Shown: one piece after another, positions 8,829 through 23,552 of the stretch | How the letters are laid out: each line of letters starts with the position of its first letter | Numbering within the stretch: position 1 is the first letter of the stretch | Origin: Vibrio coralliilyticus | GTDB lineage: Bacteria > Pseudomonadota > Gammaproteobacteria > Enterobacterales > Vibrionaceae | Direction: 5' to 3' | DNA length: 64,000 nt | Assembly: GCF_024449095.1 (NCBI RefSeq) | Contig: NZ_CP024627.1 | Span: 868,001-932,000, forward strand | Made by a program: the position numbers and the translations under genes | Notes under the pieces: generated by a model | What the model saw: only the letters and a program-made list of their open reading frames with translations | What the model was told of the DNA's origin: nothing | Database searches by the model: none

Positions 8829-10040
8829 ATGAAACGAGTCGTAATCACCGGTATGGGTATTGTTTCAAGTATCGGTAACAACGTCGAAGAAGTTTTAGTG
8901 TCTCTTAAAGCAGGTAAATCTGGCATTACTGCCTCTGAGCAGTTTAAAGAACAAGGTCTACGTTCACAGGTTTGGGGTGATCTTAAAATCAATCCATCAG
9001 AGCATATTGACCGTAAACAGATGCGCTTTATGGGTGATGCGGCTGCGTATGCATACCTATCAATGCAGCAGGCAATCGAAGATGCTGGCCTGACTGAAGA
9101 ACAGGTTTCTAATGACCGAACAGGTATCGTAGCGGGTTCTGGGGGTGCTTCGGCACTGAACCAAGCATTAGCGGTAGATACTATGCGTGCGAAAGGCGTG
9201 AAACGTGTGGGCCCTTATATGGTTCCTCGTACCATGTCTTCTACGGTTTCTGCATGTCTTGCGACGCCATTTAAAATTCGTGGCGTTAACTACTCAATGA
9301 GTTCAGCGTGTGCAACTTCTGCACACTGTGTTGGCCACGCAATGGAGCTTATCCAGCTTGGCAAGCAAGACATCGTGTTCGCTGGTGGTGGTGAAGAGCT
9401 GGATTGGTCTCAAACTATGATGTTTGACGCTATGGGCGCACTATCTACTAAGTACAACGAAACGCCAGATAAAGCTTCTCGTACATACGACGCAGACCGT
9501 GACGGTTTCGTTATTTCTGGTGGTGGCGGCATGCTGGTGATTGAAGAGCTTGAACACGCTCTGGCTCGTGGCGCGAAAATCTACGGTGAGATCGTTGGCT
9601 ATGGCGCAACATCTGATGGTTATGACATGGTTGCGCCATCAGGTGAAGGCGCAGTGCGCTGTATGAAGATGGCGATGCAAGGCGTAGAGACAATCGACTA
9701 CGTGAACACACACGGAACATCAACACCAGTGGGTGACGTAAAAGAGTTAGGTGCTATTCAAGAATTGTTTGGTGACAACAGCCCAGCAATTTCTGCGACA
9801 AAAGCGATGACAGGTCATGCTCTTGGCGCGGCTGGTGTTCACGAAGCGATCTACTCAACACTGATGCTAAACAACGACTTTATCGCGCCGAGTGTGAATG
9901 TTGAAAACCTTGACGAAGCGGCTCAGGGTTTAGATATCGTAACAGAAACGCGCGATGCGAAACTGACGACAGTCATGTCAAACAGCTTTGGTTTTGGTGG
10001 TACAAACGCAACATTGGTTATCAAGAAATACCAAGGCTAA
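8829..10040 (+). CDS. fabB: 3-oxoacyl-[acyl-carrier-protein] synthase I
   Basis: 403 residues from ATG 8829, preceded by AGGAA; the upstream in-frame ATG at 8808 would add seven residues not found in the family. KAS I condenses malonyl-ACP with acyl-ACP in type II fatty-acid synthesis and is required for unsaturated fatty acids. The Cys-His-His triad is visible: Cys161 in SSACATSAH, His295 in NTHGTSTP and His330 in [10 protein letters not shown], with a C-terminal SFGFGGTNA loop. Divergent from mnmC. The long 3' UTR is structured and ends at a strong terminator, matching the location of the FarS sRNA described in V. cholerae. Confidence 0.97.
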   Translation: MKRVVITGMGIVSSIGNNVEEVLVSLKAGKSGITASEQFKEQGLRSQVWGDLKINPSEHIDRKQMRFMGDAAAYAYLSMQQAIEDAGLTEEQVSNDRTGIVAGSGGASALNQALAVDTMRAKGVKRVGPYMVPRTMSSTVSACLATPFKIRGVNYSMSSACATSAHCVGHAMELIQLGKQDIVFAGGGEELDWSQTMMFDAMGALSTKYNETPDKASRTYDADRDGFVISGGGGMLVIEELEHALARGAKIYGEIVGYGATSDGYDMVAPSGEGAVRCMKMAMQGVETIDYVNTHGTSTPVGDVKELGAIQELFGDNSPAISATKAMTGHALGAAGVHEAIYSTLMLNNDFIAPSVNVENLDEAAQGLDIVTETRDAKLTTVMSNSFGFGGTNATLVIKKYQG

Positions 10041-10047
10041 CGAAAGC

Positions 10048-10064
10048 GCTGGGGTTTCCCCAGC
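10048..10064 (+). other. Hairpin just after the fabB stop codon
   Basis: Perfect stem GCTGGGG/CCCCAGC with a TTT loop, 8 nt after the stop codon. There is no T tract, so it is more likely an mRNA 3'-UTR structure (stability or processing) than a terminator. Confidence 0.5.
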
Positions 10065-10099
10065 ATACCAATTTCCAGAGCTTGGCTACCTTTTGAAAA

Positions 10100-10198
10100 A
10101 AGGGTAGTCGAACAGACGCAGACTCTGACCCATGGAGAGCGGGTCGGGATCCTTTTGTTCTGGAACTTTGCCCGGCTAATGCCGGGCATTTTTCTTTC
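10100..10198 (+). ncRNA. farS: Candidate FarS-type sRNA in the fabB 3' UTR (5' end approximate)
   Basis: The 130 nt after the fabB hairpin hold no reading frame but have a stem CTACC-TTTT / AAAA-G-GGTAG (10086-10107), a small stem GACCC/GGGTC (10127-10145) and end in a strong terminator. Known biology: in V. cholerae the sRNA FarS is cut by RNase E from the fabB 3' UTR and represses fadE, coupling synthesis and degradation of fatty acids. Position and architecture here fit that sRNA; the exact processed 5' end and seed cannot be read from the sequence alone. No promoter of its own is obvious before pdxB. Confidence 0.55.
10169..10198 (+). terminator. Rho-independent terminator of fabB / FarS
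   Basis: Stem TGCCCGGC/GCCGGGCA with a TAAT loop followed by TTTTTCTTT. Confidence 0.92.
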
Positions 10199-10271
10199 TA
10201 TCGCTAGTGCTCGACAGCGACTGCGCTTTTCTGCACAATCTCTGCTATTCCCAAATCAGATCTCTTAAGCC

Positions 10272-11405
10272 ATGAAAATCCTAATTGATGAAAATATGCC
10301 TTATGCTGAGCAGCTTTTTAGCCAGCTGGGCGAGGTTGTTTTAAAATCTGGGCGCACGTTGACCGCCGAAGACTTAATTGATGTAGATGCGCTGATGATT
10401 CGTTCAGTGACAAAAGTGAATGCTGATCTTATCGCCAAAGCGAACAAGCTTAAGTTTGTCGGAACGGCCACGGCAGGTATGGATCATGTTGATCAAGCGT
10501 TACTCAAAGAGAAGGGCATCTTTTTCACTGCGGCACCCGGATGCAACAAAGTCGGTGTAGCAGAATATGCGTTTAGCGTCATGATGGTACTTGCTCAGCA
10601 ACAAGGTTTTTCAGTATTTGATAAAACCGTTGGAATCATTGGCGCAGGTCAGGTGGGGAGCTACCTTCAGCAGTGCTTGGAAGGCATTGGTATTAAGGTG
10701 CTCATCAATGATCCACCTAAGCAAGCGGCGGGAGATGAGCGTAATTTCACCCCGTTAGATGCGTTGCTTGAGCAAGCGGATATCATTACGACTCATACTC
10801 CAATCACCCGTGATGGTGATTTTCCGACCCATCATCTAATCAATGAAACCGTGTTGAATAGGTTACGTGGCGACCAAATTTTGATTAATGCCGCCCGCGG
10901 GCCAGTTGTTGATAATACTGCGTTGAAAGCTCGCCTGAGAAAACAAGATGGCTTTATTGCTGCATTGGATGTGTTCGAATTCGAGCCAGAGGTTGATATG
11001 GAGCTTCTGCCTCTGCTAGCATTCGCAACCCCTCATGTCGCCGGTTATGGTTTAGAGGGGAAAGCTCGTGGAACCACGATGATTTTTAATAGTTTCTGCG
11101 AGTTTCTGAATAACGATTTACGTGCACATGCCAGTGAGCTTCTGCCTACAGCACCAGTTCCGGAGTTAGTATTGGACAGAGCTTGGGATGAAGCTACGCT
11201 GCACAACTTGACGCAACTTGTCTATGATGTGCGTAAAGACGATGCATTGTTCCGTCGTGAAATCAGTCAGCCTGGTGCGTTTGATTTGATGCGTAAACAC
11301 TACTGGGATCGCCGTGAATACAGTGCAGTCACGCTGAGAGGAAGTGCAGAGGCTAACCTGCAACCACTAGCGAAATTAGGTTTTCAAATTGAGGTAAGTC
11401 AATGA
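10272..11405 (+). CDS. pdxB: 4-phosphoerythronate dehydrogenase
   Basis: 377 residues, the usual PdxB length. It oxidises 4-phospho-D-erythronate in the DXP-dependent pyridoxal 5'-phosphate pathway. It is a D-2-hydroxyacid dehydrogenase: the Rossmann motif [12 protein letters not shown] lies near residues 120-131, and the catalytic Arg/Glu/His appear in [16 protein letters not shown] and ATPHVAGYG. The C-terminal dimerisation domain specific to PdxB (about 285-377, with [13 protein letters not shown]) is present. The stop codon overlaps the start of the next gene by 4 nt (ATGA), so the two are co-translated. Confidence 0.96.
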   Translation: MKILIDENMPYAEQLFSQLGEVVLKSGRTLTAEDLIDVDALMIRSVTKVNADLIAKANKLKFVGTATAGMDHVDQALLKEKGIFFTAAPGCNKVGVAEYAFSVMMVLAQQQGFSVFDKTVGIIGAGQVGSYLQQCLEGIGIKVLINDPPKQAAGDERNFTPLDALLEQADIITTHTPITRDGDFPTHHLINETVLNRLRGDQILINAARGPVVDNTALKARLRKQDGFIAALDVFEFEPEVDMELLPLLAFATPHVAGYGLEGKARGTTMIFNSFCEFLNNDLRAHASELLPTAPVPELVLDRAWDEATLHNLTQLVYDVRKDDALFRREISQPGAFDLMRKHYWDRREYSAVTLRGSAEANLQPLAKLGFQIEVSQ

Positions 11406-12415
11406 GCCAGCAATATAACGTTGCCATTTTAGGTGCGACCGGCGCAGTCGGTGAAACAATTCTCGAAGTACTTCAGGAGCGTAAGTTTCCTGTTGGTGAC
11501 CTTTTTCTACTAGCGAGTGAACGCAGTGAAGGCAAGACTTACCGTTTTAACGGCAAAAGCATCAAAGTCGAAAACGTAGAGAACTTTGATTGGTCTCAGG
11601 TACACATTGGCCTGTTTTCCGCAGGGGGAGAATTATCGGCTAAGTGGGCGCCAATCGCTGCCGATGAAGGGGTAATTGTCATCGATAATACCTCTAACTT
11701 CCGTTATGAGTATGACATTCCTTTGGTTGTGCCTGAGGTTAACCCTGAAGCGATTGCCGAGTTCCGTAACCGCAACATCATTGCTAATCCGAATTGTTCG
11801 ACGATTCAAATGTTGGTAGCACTTAAGCCGATTCATGATGCCGTGGGTATTGATCGTATTAATGTCTCGACTTACCAATCCGTTTCTGGCGCTGGTAAAT
11901 CTGGTATCGATGAGTTGGCAGGCCAAACTGCTAAGCTGCTTAATGGCATGCCGGCTGAAAATGAGCAGTTCTCACAGCAAATTGCTTTCAACTGTCTGCC
12001 GCAAATTGACCAGTTTATGGAAAATGGCTATACCAAAGAAGAGATGAAAATGGTGTGGGAAACGCAGAAAATATTTAATGACTCGTCAATCATGGTCAAC
12101 CCGACTTGTGTGCGAGTGCCTGTTTTCTATGGTCATGCGGAAGCACTTCATATCGAAACTCGTGCACCCATTGATGCTCAGGAAGTGGCTAATTTGTTAG
12201 AACAGACCGAAGGTGTTGAAGTGTTCCATGGTGAAGATTTCCCGACACAGGTTCGTGATGCGGGTGGTAAAGATCACGTGATGGTTGGTCGTATTCGCAA
12301 CGATATCAGCCACCATAGTGGTATCAACTTGTGGATTGTAGCAGATAACGTTCGCAAAGGCGCAGCAACCAATGCGGTTCAGATTGCAGAAGTTCTGATT
12401 CGCGACTACTACTGA
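11402..12415 (+). CDS. asd: Aspartate-semialdehyde dehydrogenase, second (Gram-positive-like) type
   Basis: 337 residues. It reduces beta-aspartyl phosphate to aspartate semialdehyde with NADPH, the branch point to lysine, diaminopimelate, threonine and methionine. Seen: GATGAVG (11-17) for NADP binding, the active-site Cys132 in [17 protein letters not shown], and a basic/His substrate block [17 protein letters not shown]. coli has the inactive homologue Usg at this spot after pdxB; here the Cys is present, so it should be catalytic. V. cholerae is known to carry two ASADHs, the shorter one beside pdxB resembling Gram-positive enzymes, and this copy fits that one. Overlaps pdxB by 4 nt. Confidence 0.93.
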   Translation: MSQQYNVAILGATGAVGETILEVLQERKFPVGDLFLLASERSEGKTYRFNGKSIKVENVENFDWSQVHIGLFSAGGELSAKWAPIAADEGVIVIDNTSNFRYEYDIPLVVPEVNPEAIAEFRNRNIIANPNCSTIQMLVALKPIHDAVGIDRINVSTYQSVSGAGKSGIDELAGQTAKLLNGMPAENEQFSQQIAFNCLPQIDQFMENGYTKEEMKMVWETQKIFNDSSIMVNPTCVRVPVFYGHAEALHIETRAPIDAQEVANLLEQTEGVEVFHGEDFPTQVRDAGGKDHVMVGRIRNDISHHSGINLWIVADNVRKGAATNAVQIAEVLIRDYY

Positions 12416-12437
12416 GTGTATTATTATCACCTATAGC

Positions 12438-12466
12438 AAAGCCTCACCATCGTGTGAGGCTTTTTT
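12438..12466 (+). terminator. Rho-independent terminator after asd
   Basis: Stem GCCTCAC/GTGAGGC with a 6-nt loop and TTTTTT tail. Confidence 0.9.
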
Positions 12467-12616
12467 AATCAGATTGCGAAATTTAGTGTGAGATTAGTGC
12501 GAATATGGCGGCAGCCACACATTTTTTAGCTATACGCCTATAGTTTTAGCGTGTTTATCCGATATATTTAACAGATCATTACATTAAAACTTATTGAGTA
12601 CATAGCTGAGCCTTCT

Positions 12617-17515
<4,899 letters not shown>

Positions 17516-17528
17516 ACTTTTCCACGAA

Positions 17529-17555
17529 TAAGGGGGCGTTAGCCCCTTTATCTTT
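17529..17555 (+). terminator. Terminator after hubP
   Basis: Stem AAGGGG/CCCCTT with a GCGTTAG loop followed by TATCTTTTT. Confidence 0.75.
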
Positions 17556-17606
17556 TTGAGCAAAAATGTTTATACTTCCCGCCCAATTTTTTAAGAGAGC
17601 ACCCCG

Positions 17607-18401
17607 ATGAGAATTGCATTAGGTATTGAGTACAATGGCACTCAGTACTTCGGCTGGCAGCGTCAGAAAGAAGTGACAAGTGTTCAGGAAAAGCTGGAAC
17701 GTGCACTGAGTATCGTAGCAAACCACCCAGTAGAAGTTCAGTGTGCAGGTCGTACAGATGCGGGAGTGCATGGCACCGGGCAAGTTGTTCATTTCGATAC
17801 CACGGCTAGCCGAAAAACAGTGGCTTGGACAATGGGAGCTAACGCAAATCTACCCAGCGATATTGCAGTTCGATGGGCGAAAGAAGTTCCTGAAGAGTTC
17901 CATGCTCGGTTTTCTGCGACTGCTCGTCGTTACCGCTACATCATATTCAATAGTGCTCTGCGACCTGGTATTTTGTCATCTGGAGTGAGTCATTATCATG
18001 GTGAGCTTGATGCAGAAAAAATGCACGAAGCGGGCCAGTACTTGTTGGGTGAAAATGACTTTACGTCATTTCGTGCCGTGCATTGTCAGTCAAGAAGTCC
18101 ATGGCGAAATATGATGCATCTTAATGTGACTCGCCATGGTCAGTATGTTGTCATCGATATCAAAGCCAATGCGTTTGTTCACCACATGGTTCGCAATATT
18201 ACCGGCAGTTTGATATGTGTTGGGCGTGGCGAGCAGCCGCCTGAATGGTTAAACTGGCTGTTGGAAGTAAAAGATCGCAAACTGGCAGGTGCAACCGCTA
18301 AGGCTGAGGGGCTCTACTTGGTAGATGTGGATTACCCTGAAGAGTTTGGATTGCCGAGAGTGCCTATTGGGCCACTATTTTTGCCAGACAATTTGAACTA
18401 A
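17607..18401 (+). CDS. truA: tRNA pseudouridine(38-40) synthase
   Basis: 264 residues. Converts U38, U39 and U40 in the anticodon arm of many tRNAs to pseudouridine. The catalytic aspartate is Asp51 in the motif [18 protein letters not shown]; further family blocks [15 protein letters not shown] and [11 protein letters not shown] are present. ATG at 17607 follows an AGAG ribosome binding site. Stands between hubP and accD. The dedA gene found between truA and accD in E. coli is absent here. Confidence 0.96.
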   Translation: MRIALGIEYNGTQYFGWQRQKEVTSVQEKLERALSIVANHPVEVQCAGRTDAGVHGTGQVVHFDTTASRKTVAWTMGANANLPSDIAVRWAKEVPEEFHARFSATARRYRYIIFNSALRPGILSSGVSHYHGELDAEKMHEAGQYLLGENDFTSFRAVHCQSRSPWRNMMHLNVTRHGQYVVIDIKANAFVHHMVRNITGSLICVGRGEQPPEWLNWLLEVKDRKLAGATAKAEGLYLVDVDYPEEFGLPRVPIGPLFLPDNLN

Positions 18402-18480
18402 ACCGTGTTAAATTGTCCAACTAATCAGTTCTTTAGGGCGTGAGACATTAGTGTAAGAAATAGGTACAACCAGTTTTTTG

Positions 18481-18509
18481 TCTACACTTGGCATTTTATA
18501 TGCTTTAAT
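18481..18509 (+). promoter_or_regulatory. Candidate extended -10 promoter of accD
   Basis: TCTACA (18481-18486), 17-bp spacer, then TTTAAT (18504-18509) preceded by TG one base earlier (TGCTTTAAT). About 70 bp upstream of the accD start. Confidence 0.45.
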
Positions 18510-18578
18510 CCTCTCGCGTAAATTCAGAATTTTTGTCCTTCGCACCGTGCGGAGGCGATGTAGAGAAAAAGGTCTTCC

Positions 18579-19505
18579 ATGAGTTGGCTTGAAAAGATTT
18601 TAGAAAAAAGCAACATTGTTAGTTCACGTAAAGCGTCCATTCCAGAAGGTGTTTGGACTAAGTGTACGTCTTGTGAACAAGTGCTTTATCACGCTGAACT
18701 AGAGCGTAACCTAGAAGTGTGTCCAAAATGTGATCATCACATGCGTATGAAGGCTCGTCGTCGCCTTGAAACATTTCTGGACGAAGACAACCGCATAGAA
18801 TTAGCGGATGAACTTGAGCCACAAGACAAGCTGAAGTTCAAAGATTCGAAAAAATACAAAGATCGTATCTCTGCTGCACAAAAGAGTAGCGGTGAGAAAG
18901 ATGCGCTTGTTGTAATGAAAGGTGAACTGTTAGGTCTACCTATCGTCGCTTGTGCATTTGAGTTTTCGTTCATGGGTGGTTCGATGGGCTCCGTCGTTGG
19001 TGCTCGTTTTGTTCGTGCGGTCGAGGCAGCGATAGAGAACAACTGTGGTTTAGTTTGTTTTTCTGCAAGCGGTGGTGCACGTATGCAAGAGGCGCTTATG
19101 TCTCTGATGCAAATGGCGAAGACGAGTGCGGCTTTAGAGCGTCTTTCTCAGAATGGCTTACCGTTTATCTCAGTAATGACAGACCCAACCATGGGTGGTG
19201 TGTCGGCAAGTCTCGCGATGCTTGGTGATGTGAATATTGGTGAGCCAAAAGCATTGATCGGTTTTGCTGGTCGCCGTGTTATTGAGCAGACAGTACGTGA
19301 AGATCTGCCAGAAGGTTTCCAGCGTAGCGAATTCTTGCTTGAGCATGGTGCGATCGACATGATTGTTGATCGCCGCGAAATGCGCCAGCGTGTGGGGAGC
19401 TTGATCGCTAAAATGACCAATCAACCCTCGCCTCTGGTAGTTTCTGTGAACGATTCACAAAATGAAGCTGCTTATTCTGTACCAGAAGCGGACGAAAAAG
19501 GGTAA
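18579..19505 (+). CDS. accD: Acetyl-CoA carboxylase carboxyltransferase subunit beta
   Basis: 308 residues. With AccA it transfers carboxyl from carboxybiotin-AccB to acetyl-CoA, giving malonyl-CoA, the first step of fatty-acid synthesis. The N-terminal four-cysteine zinc ribbon is intact (Cys29, Cys32, Cys48, Cys51), followed by the crotonase-like carboxyltransferase fold with [22 protein letters not shown] and [11 protein letters not shown] oxyanion-hole segments. In other bacteria the zinc ribbon also binds accD/accA mRNA. Upstream of folC with 45 bp between them, as in E. coli. Confidence 0.97.
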   Translation: MSWLEKILEKSNIVSSRKASIPEGVWTKCTSCEQVLYHAELERNLEVCPKCDHHMRMKARRRLETFLDEDNRIELADELEPQDKLKFKDSKKYKDRISAAQKSSGEKDALVVMKGELLGLPIVACAFEFSFMGGSMGSVVGARFVRAVEAAIENNCGLVCFSASGGARMQEALMSLMQMAKTSAALERLSQNGLPFISVMTDPTMGGVSASLAMLGDVNIGEPKALIGFAGRRVIEQTVREDLPEGFQRSEFLLEHGAIDMIVDRREMRQRVGSLIAKMTNQPSPLVVSVNDSQNEAAYSVPEADEKG

Positions 19506-19550
19506 AGTAACATACTAACAAACAACCACAATTACTTGGTTTAGAGTTAG

Positions 19551-20816
19551 ATGAGTCAAACCCAAATTCCTCAAGCCACATCCTCTCTTGCGATGTGGCT
19601 TGATTATTTAACCACCATACACACTTCTGCAATCGACCTTGGCTTAGAGCGTGTCCAAACTGTCGCTGAAAAAGCTAACCTAGTTAAGCCTGCCCCAAAA
19701 GTTATTACTGTTGCCGGTACCAATGGCAAAGGTTCGACCTGTGCACTGATGGAAGCTATTTTGCTTGATGCTGGATATTCTGTTGGTGTCTATAGCTCGC
19801 CACACCTTATTCGTTATAACGAGCGTGTTCGTATTAATGGTCAAGATCTAGAGGATGAAAAGCACACTGAGGCTTTCGCCTTTGTAGAAAATCAGCGCGG
19901 TGATATTAGCCTAAGCTTCTTCGAATACGGGACACTTGCAGCATTACGTCTCTTTCAAACTGAAAACGTTGATATTGTCTTACTTGAAGTTGGTTTAGGC
20001 GGGAGACTGGACGCAACGAATGTTGTTGAGCACGACGTATCCGTGATTACCAGCTTAGCAGTAGACCATGTTGACTGGCTCGGTGATGACATTAATGTGA
20101 TTGGCTATGAGAAAGCAGGTATTTACCGAAGTGGTAAGCCTGCAATCTGTGGTCAGCCTAAAGCGCCATCTACTGTGGCAGCGCATGCTGATGATATTGG
20201 TGCGGAGTTGTTTCAGGTTGGAATCCAATACAACTACCACATTGAGGATGAGAATACTTGGCGTTGGAGTCATGGCCCCTATGAACTTGACGCACTTCCT
20301 ATCCCTGGCTTGCCACTGCAGAACGCAGCCACCGCATTGATGGCGCTAGCTTCAGCAAATCTGGATATCTCCGATATCAATATAGTCAAAGGGTTAAGAG
20401 AAGCCCAGCTACCTGGAAGAATGCAGATTGTCAGTACAGAGCCAACCATTATTCTTGACGTTGCGCATAACCCTCACTCGGCAGAGTATTTATTCGGTCA
20501 AATTCAGGAACAATACTCCGGCAAGAAGGTCCACGCTGTTGTTGCTATGTTGCATGACAAGGATATTAAAGCCACTCTGGAAGTTTTATCGCCTATTGCT
20601 AGCCAGTGGTACCCTGCCTCATTACAAGGTCCAAGAGCGGCGAGTGCCGATGAACTTTGTGTATTCTTACCTGAAAATAATCAGCGTTATGATAGCCCTG
20701 TTGACGCCTTTAAAGCCGCGATGACAAACGCACAGAGTAAAGATGTCATCTTAGTGTTGGGTTCATTCCATACTGTGGGTGAAGTCCTTGAGTACTGGCA
20801 GAGCCAAGGAGAGTAA
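19551..20816 (+). CDS. folC: Bifunctional dihydrofolate synthase / folylpolyglutamate synthase
   Basis: 421 residues. Joins glutamate to dihydropteroate and then adds further glutamates to folates, ATP-dependent. Mur-ligase-like: the P-loop VAGTNGKGST lies at 54-63; EVGLGGRLDATN and the C-terminal DVAHNPHS motif bind Mg2+ and glutamate. The ATG at 19551 has a weak ribosome binding site. The stop codon is followed directly by the dedD ATG, giving tight coupling. Confidence 0.95.
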   Translation: MSQTQIPQATSSLAMWLDYLTTIHTSAIDLGLERVQTVAEKANLVKPAPKVITVAGTNGKGSTCALMEAILLDAGYSVGVYSSPHLIRYNERVRINGQDLEDEKHTEAFAFVENQRGDISLSFFEYGTLAALRLFQTENVDIVLLEVGLGGRLDATNVVEHDVSVITSLAVDHVDWLGDDINVIGYEKAGIYRSGKPAICGQPKAPSTVAAHADDIGAELFQVGIQYNYHIEDENTWRWSHGPYELDALPIPGLPLQNAATALMALASANLDISDINIVKGLREAQLPGRMQIVSTEPTIILDVAHNPHSAEYLFGQIQEQYSGKKVHAVVAMLHDKDIKATLEVLSPIASQWYPASLQGPRAASADELCVFLPENNQRYDSPVDAFKAAMTNAQSKDVILVLGSFHTVGEVLEYWQSQGE

Positions 20817-21371
20817 ATGGCGAGTAAATTTCAAAACCGCTTGGTTGGCACCATTATTCTGGTCGCAATCGGCGTCATCGTATTACCGGATGTCCTCGAT
20901 GGTAAGAAAACACATTACAAAGAAGAGATTGCTAGCATTCCTATTAAACCAGAGCTTGATAGCGATGTAGAAAGCTTTGAAGTTTTAGAACCGATAGATG
21001 ATTCAGCAAGCCTGCCTGAAACGCCGGTTGAAGTTATTGCACAAGAAGTTGAGGCCCCAGCTTCCGCTGAAAAAGTGAATGACGAACCACTCCCAGTCGC
21101 AGTTAAAGAGGTTCCTGAACGCAACGAATATCAGGACAGTGCTTGGATAATTCAGCTGATGGCACTGAAGAATGCTGAAAATGCGAAGAACGTAGTCAAG
21201 GATCTTCAAAAGCGTGGTTATCAAGCACACACCAAACTCGAAAATGGCTTCACTCGTGTCATTATTGGCCCTGACATCTCAAAGAGTAAGTTAGAGAGAC
21301 AAGTTGTGGAACTGGAGAAAATTACTGGTTCAAAAGGTCGATTGCTCAAATTTAAACCATTAAATCCATAA
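20817..21371 (+). CDS. dedD: SPOR-domain cell division protein DedD
   Basis: 184 residues, single membrane anchor near residues 9-28 (VGTIILVAIGVIVLPDVL), an acidic/Pro-rich periplasmic linker, and a C-terminal SPOR domain (about 105-180, WIIQLMALKNAENAKNVVKDL...). SPOR domains bind denuded septal glycan and recruit DedD to the division ring, where it helps septal peptidoglycan synthesis. Starts at the base after the folC stop. Its stop codon overlaps the PurR box of cvpA-purF. Confidence 0.9.
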   Translation: MASKFQNRLVGTIILVAIGVIVLPDVLDGKKTHYKEEIASIPIKPELDSDVESFEVLEPIDDSASLPETPVEVIAQEVEAPASAEKVNDEPLPVAVKEVPERNEYQDSAWIIQLMALKNAENAKNVVKDLQKRGYQAHTKLENGFTRVIIGPDISKSKLERQVVELEKITGSKGRLLKFKPLNP

Positions 21372-21406
21372 GAAAACGTTTGCGTCAGCGTTTTTTCTGT
21401 TAAAAT
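21370..21406 (+). promoter_or_regulatory. PurR box and promoter of cvpA-purF
   Basis: The reverse complement of 21370-21385 is ACGCAAACGTTTTCTT, which fits every defined position of the PurR consensus ANGCAANCGNTTNCNT. It overlaps the dedD stop codon and lies over the -35 region of a likely promoter whose -10 is TAAAAT at 21401-21406. PurR with hypoxanthine or guanine is the known repressor of cvpA-purF in E. coli, so repression by purines is inferred. Confidence 0.8.
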
Positions 21407-21433
21407 GCGCGCCAACTTAAGATGTAAGAACAG

Positions 21434-21925
21434 ATGAATTCGTTAGATATTGTCATTTTAAGTGTGATCGGCCTGTCGGCATTGATCAGTTTAATTCGTG
21501 GCTTTGCAAAAGAAGCATTGTCTTTGGTTATCTGGTTTGGGGCGTTTTTTATCGCCAGTCAGTACTACGCAAAATTGGCGGTGTACTTTTCCAATATCCA
21601 AGACGACATGTTTCGTAACGGAGCAGCGATTGCAGCCTTGTTTGTTTCAACTTTGATAGTAGGGGCTATAGTCAACTATGTCATTGCTCAGTTGGTACAG
21701 AAAACAGGTTTGTCGGGAACAGACAGAGTACTTGGTGTCGTCTTTGGCGGCTTACGCGGTGTCCTGATTGTTTCTGCTGCATTATTTTTTATGGATGCGT
21801 TTACGTCGTTTCCAGACTCAGAGTGGTGGAGAAGCTCGCAATTGGTACCAGAGTTTAGCCGTATCATTGCGCCTTTCTTCGAGCACTTGCAAGCAACATC
21901 GAGTTTCTTATCTGGCGCGCTATAG
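21434..21925 (+). CDS. cvpA: CvpA family membrane protein
   Basis: 163 residues with four hydrophobic helices (about 5-23, 30-48, 64-88, 103-122). Named for colicin V production; its cellular role concerns envelope homeostasis and tolerance to bile salts in some enterics, the mechanism unclear. Starts downstream of the PurR box and is followed 35 bp later by purF, as in E. coli. Confidence 0.93.
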   Translation: MNSLDIVILSVIGLSALISLIRGFAKEALSLVIWFGAFFIASQYYAKLAVYFSNIQDDMFRNGAAIAALFVSTLIVGAIVNYVIAQLVQKTGLSGTDRVLGVVFGGLRGVLIVSAALFFMDAFTSFPDSEWWRSSQLVPEFSRIIAPFFEHLQATSSFLSGAL

Positions 21926-21960
21926 CGCGCCAGCCATTGTCGCAAATCGAGGATTAGGAC

Positions 21961-23475
21961 ATGTGTGGTATTGTTGGAATCGTGGGTACAACGCCTGTAA
22001 ACCAGTCTATCTATGACGCACTGACTGTGTTGCAGCATCGTGGCCAAGATGCCGCGGGTATTTGTACCATAGAAAGCAATCGTTTTCGTCTGAGGAAGGC
22101 GAATGGTTTAGTTAAGGATGTGTTTGAAGCTAAACATATGCAACGCCTTCAGGGAACGGTCGGAATTGGCCATGTTCGCTACCCAACAGCAGGTAGCTCA
22201 AGTGCTTCAGAGGCTCAACCTTTCTATGTAAACTCTCCTTTTGGTATTACGCTCGCTCACAATGGTAATTTAACTAACTCGGCGGAAGTGCGTGAGAAAC
22301 TGTTTGAGAAAGATCGCCGTCATGTGAATACGACCTCTGACTCTGAAGTTTTACTCAATGTGCTTGCTCACGAGATTGATACTGTAAAGGGAAATGTCAC
22401 AGCAGAAGATGTTTTTCGCGCAGTGACGAACGTACATCGCACGATTCGCGGTGCTTATGCAGTATCAGCGATGATCATTGGTCACGGCATGATAGCTTTC
22501 CGTGACCCAAATGGAATCCGTCCTCTTTGCCTTGGTAAGCGTGTAGTTGGAGATACGACTGAATATATGGTGGCATCGGAGTCTGTGGCACTGGATGCTG
22601 TTGGCTTTGATTTCATTCGTGACGTAGCACCGGGCGAAGCCATTTATGCGACTTTTGACGGCCAGTTACATACCAAGCAGTGTGCTGATAACCCAGCTTT
22701 GAATCCATGTATTTTTGAGTTTGTCTATTTCTCACGTCCAGACTCATTTATCGATAAGATTTCAGTTTACAGTGCTCGTGTTGAAATGGGTAAAAAGTTA
22801 GGTGAGCGTATTCGTGATGATTTCAGTCATCTCGATATCGATGTGGTTATCCCGATTCCAGAGACCTCATGTGATATTGCACTACAGATCGCACAAGCTA
22901 TCGATAAACCTTACCGTCAAGGGTTTGTGAAAAACCGCTACGTTGGCCGTACCTTCATCATGCCGGGGCAGCAGCAGCGTAAAAAGTCGGTACGTCGAAA
23001 GCTGAATGCAATTCGTTCAGAATTTAAAGATAAAAATGTTTTACTTGTTGATGATTCAATTGTTCGTGGCACCACATCAGAACAAATCATTGAAATGGCA
23101 CGTGATTCAGGCGCGAAGAAAGTCTTTATGGTTTCAGCCGCACCTGAAATTCGCTTCCCTAATGTGTATGGCATTGATATGCCTAGTGCGAATGAACTCA
23201 TCGCTCATGGGCGTGACAACGATGCAATATGTAAGCAAATTGGTGCGGATGAGTTGATTTTCCAAACTCTGGATGACCTAGTGAAAGCTGTTGGAATGGG
23301 CAACACAGACATCACCAAATTTGAAACGTCGGTTTTTAATGGTGAATACGTAACGGGCGATATTGACCAGCAGTATCTGGACTTCCTACAGTCTTTGCGT
23401 AGTGACGATGCTAAGATCCAGCGAGAGATTCAACAGGACTTGGCTAATCTTGAGTTGCATAACGAAGGGGCTTAA
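21961..23475 (+). CDS. purF: Amidophosphoribosyltransferase
   Basis: 504 residues. Makes 5-phosphoribosylamine from PRPP and glutamine, the committed step of purine synthesis. The Ntn glutaminase nucleophile is the Cys right after Met (MCGIVGIVG), with [17 protein letters not shown] and SDSEVLLN blocks. The PRPP-binding loop [15 protein letters not shown] is present. Second gene of the PurR-controlled cvpA-purF unit, ending in a strong terminator. Confidence 0.97.
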   Translation: MCGIVGIVGTTPVNQSIYDALTVLQHRGQDAAGICTIESNRFRLRKANGLVKDVFEAKHMQRLQGTVGIGHVRYPTAGSSSASEAQPFYVNSPFGITLAHNGNLTNSAEVREKLFEKDRRHVNTTSDSEVLLNVLAHEIDTVKGNVTAEDVFRAVTNVHRTIRGAYAVSAMIIGHGMIAFRDPNGIRPLCLGKRVVGDTTEYMVASESVALDAVGFDFIRDVAPGEAIYATFDGQLHTKQCADNPALNPCIFEFVYFSRPDSFIDKISVYSARVEMGKKLGERIRDDFSHLDIDVVIPIPETSCDIALQIAQAIDKPYRQGFVKNRYVGRTFIMPGQQQRKKSVRRKLNAIRSEFKDKNVLLVDDSIVRGTTSEQIIEMARDSGAKKVFMVSAAPEIRFPNVYGIDMPSANELIAHGRDNDAICKQIGADELIFQTLDDLVKAVGMGNTDITKFETSVFNGEYVTGDIDQQYLDFLQSLRSDDAKIQREIQQDLANLELHNEGA

Positions 23476-23507
23476 AGAGAGCTTTGGCTGCAAGCGACAC
23501 ATAAACA

Positions 23508-23541
23508 AGAAGGGCTGATGCAATGCGTCAGCCCTTCTTTT
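23508..23541. terminator. Bidirectional terminator between purF and znuB
   Basis: Stem AGAAGGGCTGA/TCAGCCCTTCT with inner pairs (GC/GC) and a T tract on the plus strand; the reverse strand also has a T run after the stem (from the AAAACAAGA side weakly). It lies between convergent genes. Confidence 0.8.
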
Positions 23542-23552
23542 ATCTCCAATCT

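Noticed and set aside
21372..21396. Terminator after dedD (AAAACG...CGTTTT)
   Set aside because: The stem is only 6 bp with a 10-nt loop; the sequence is better explained as the PurR box plus promoter.
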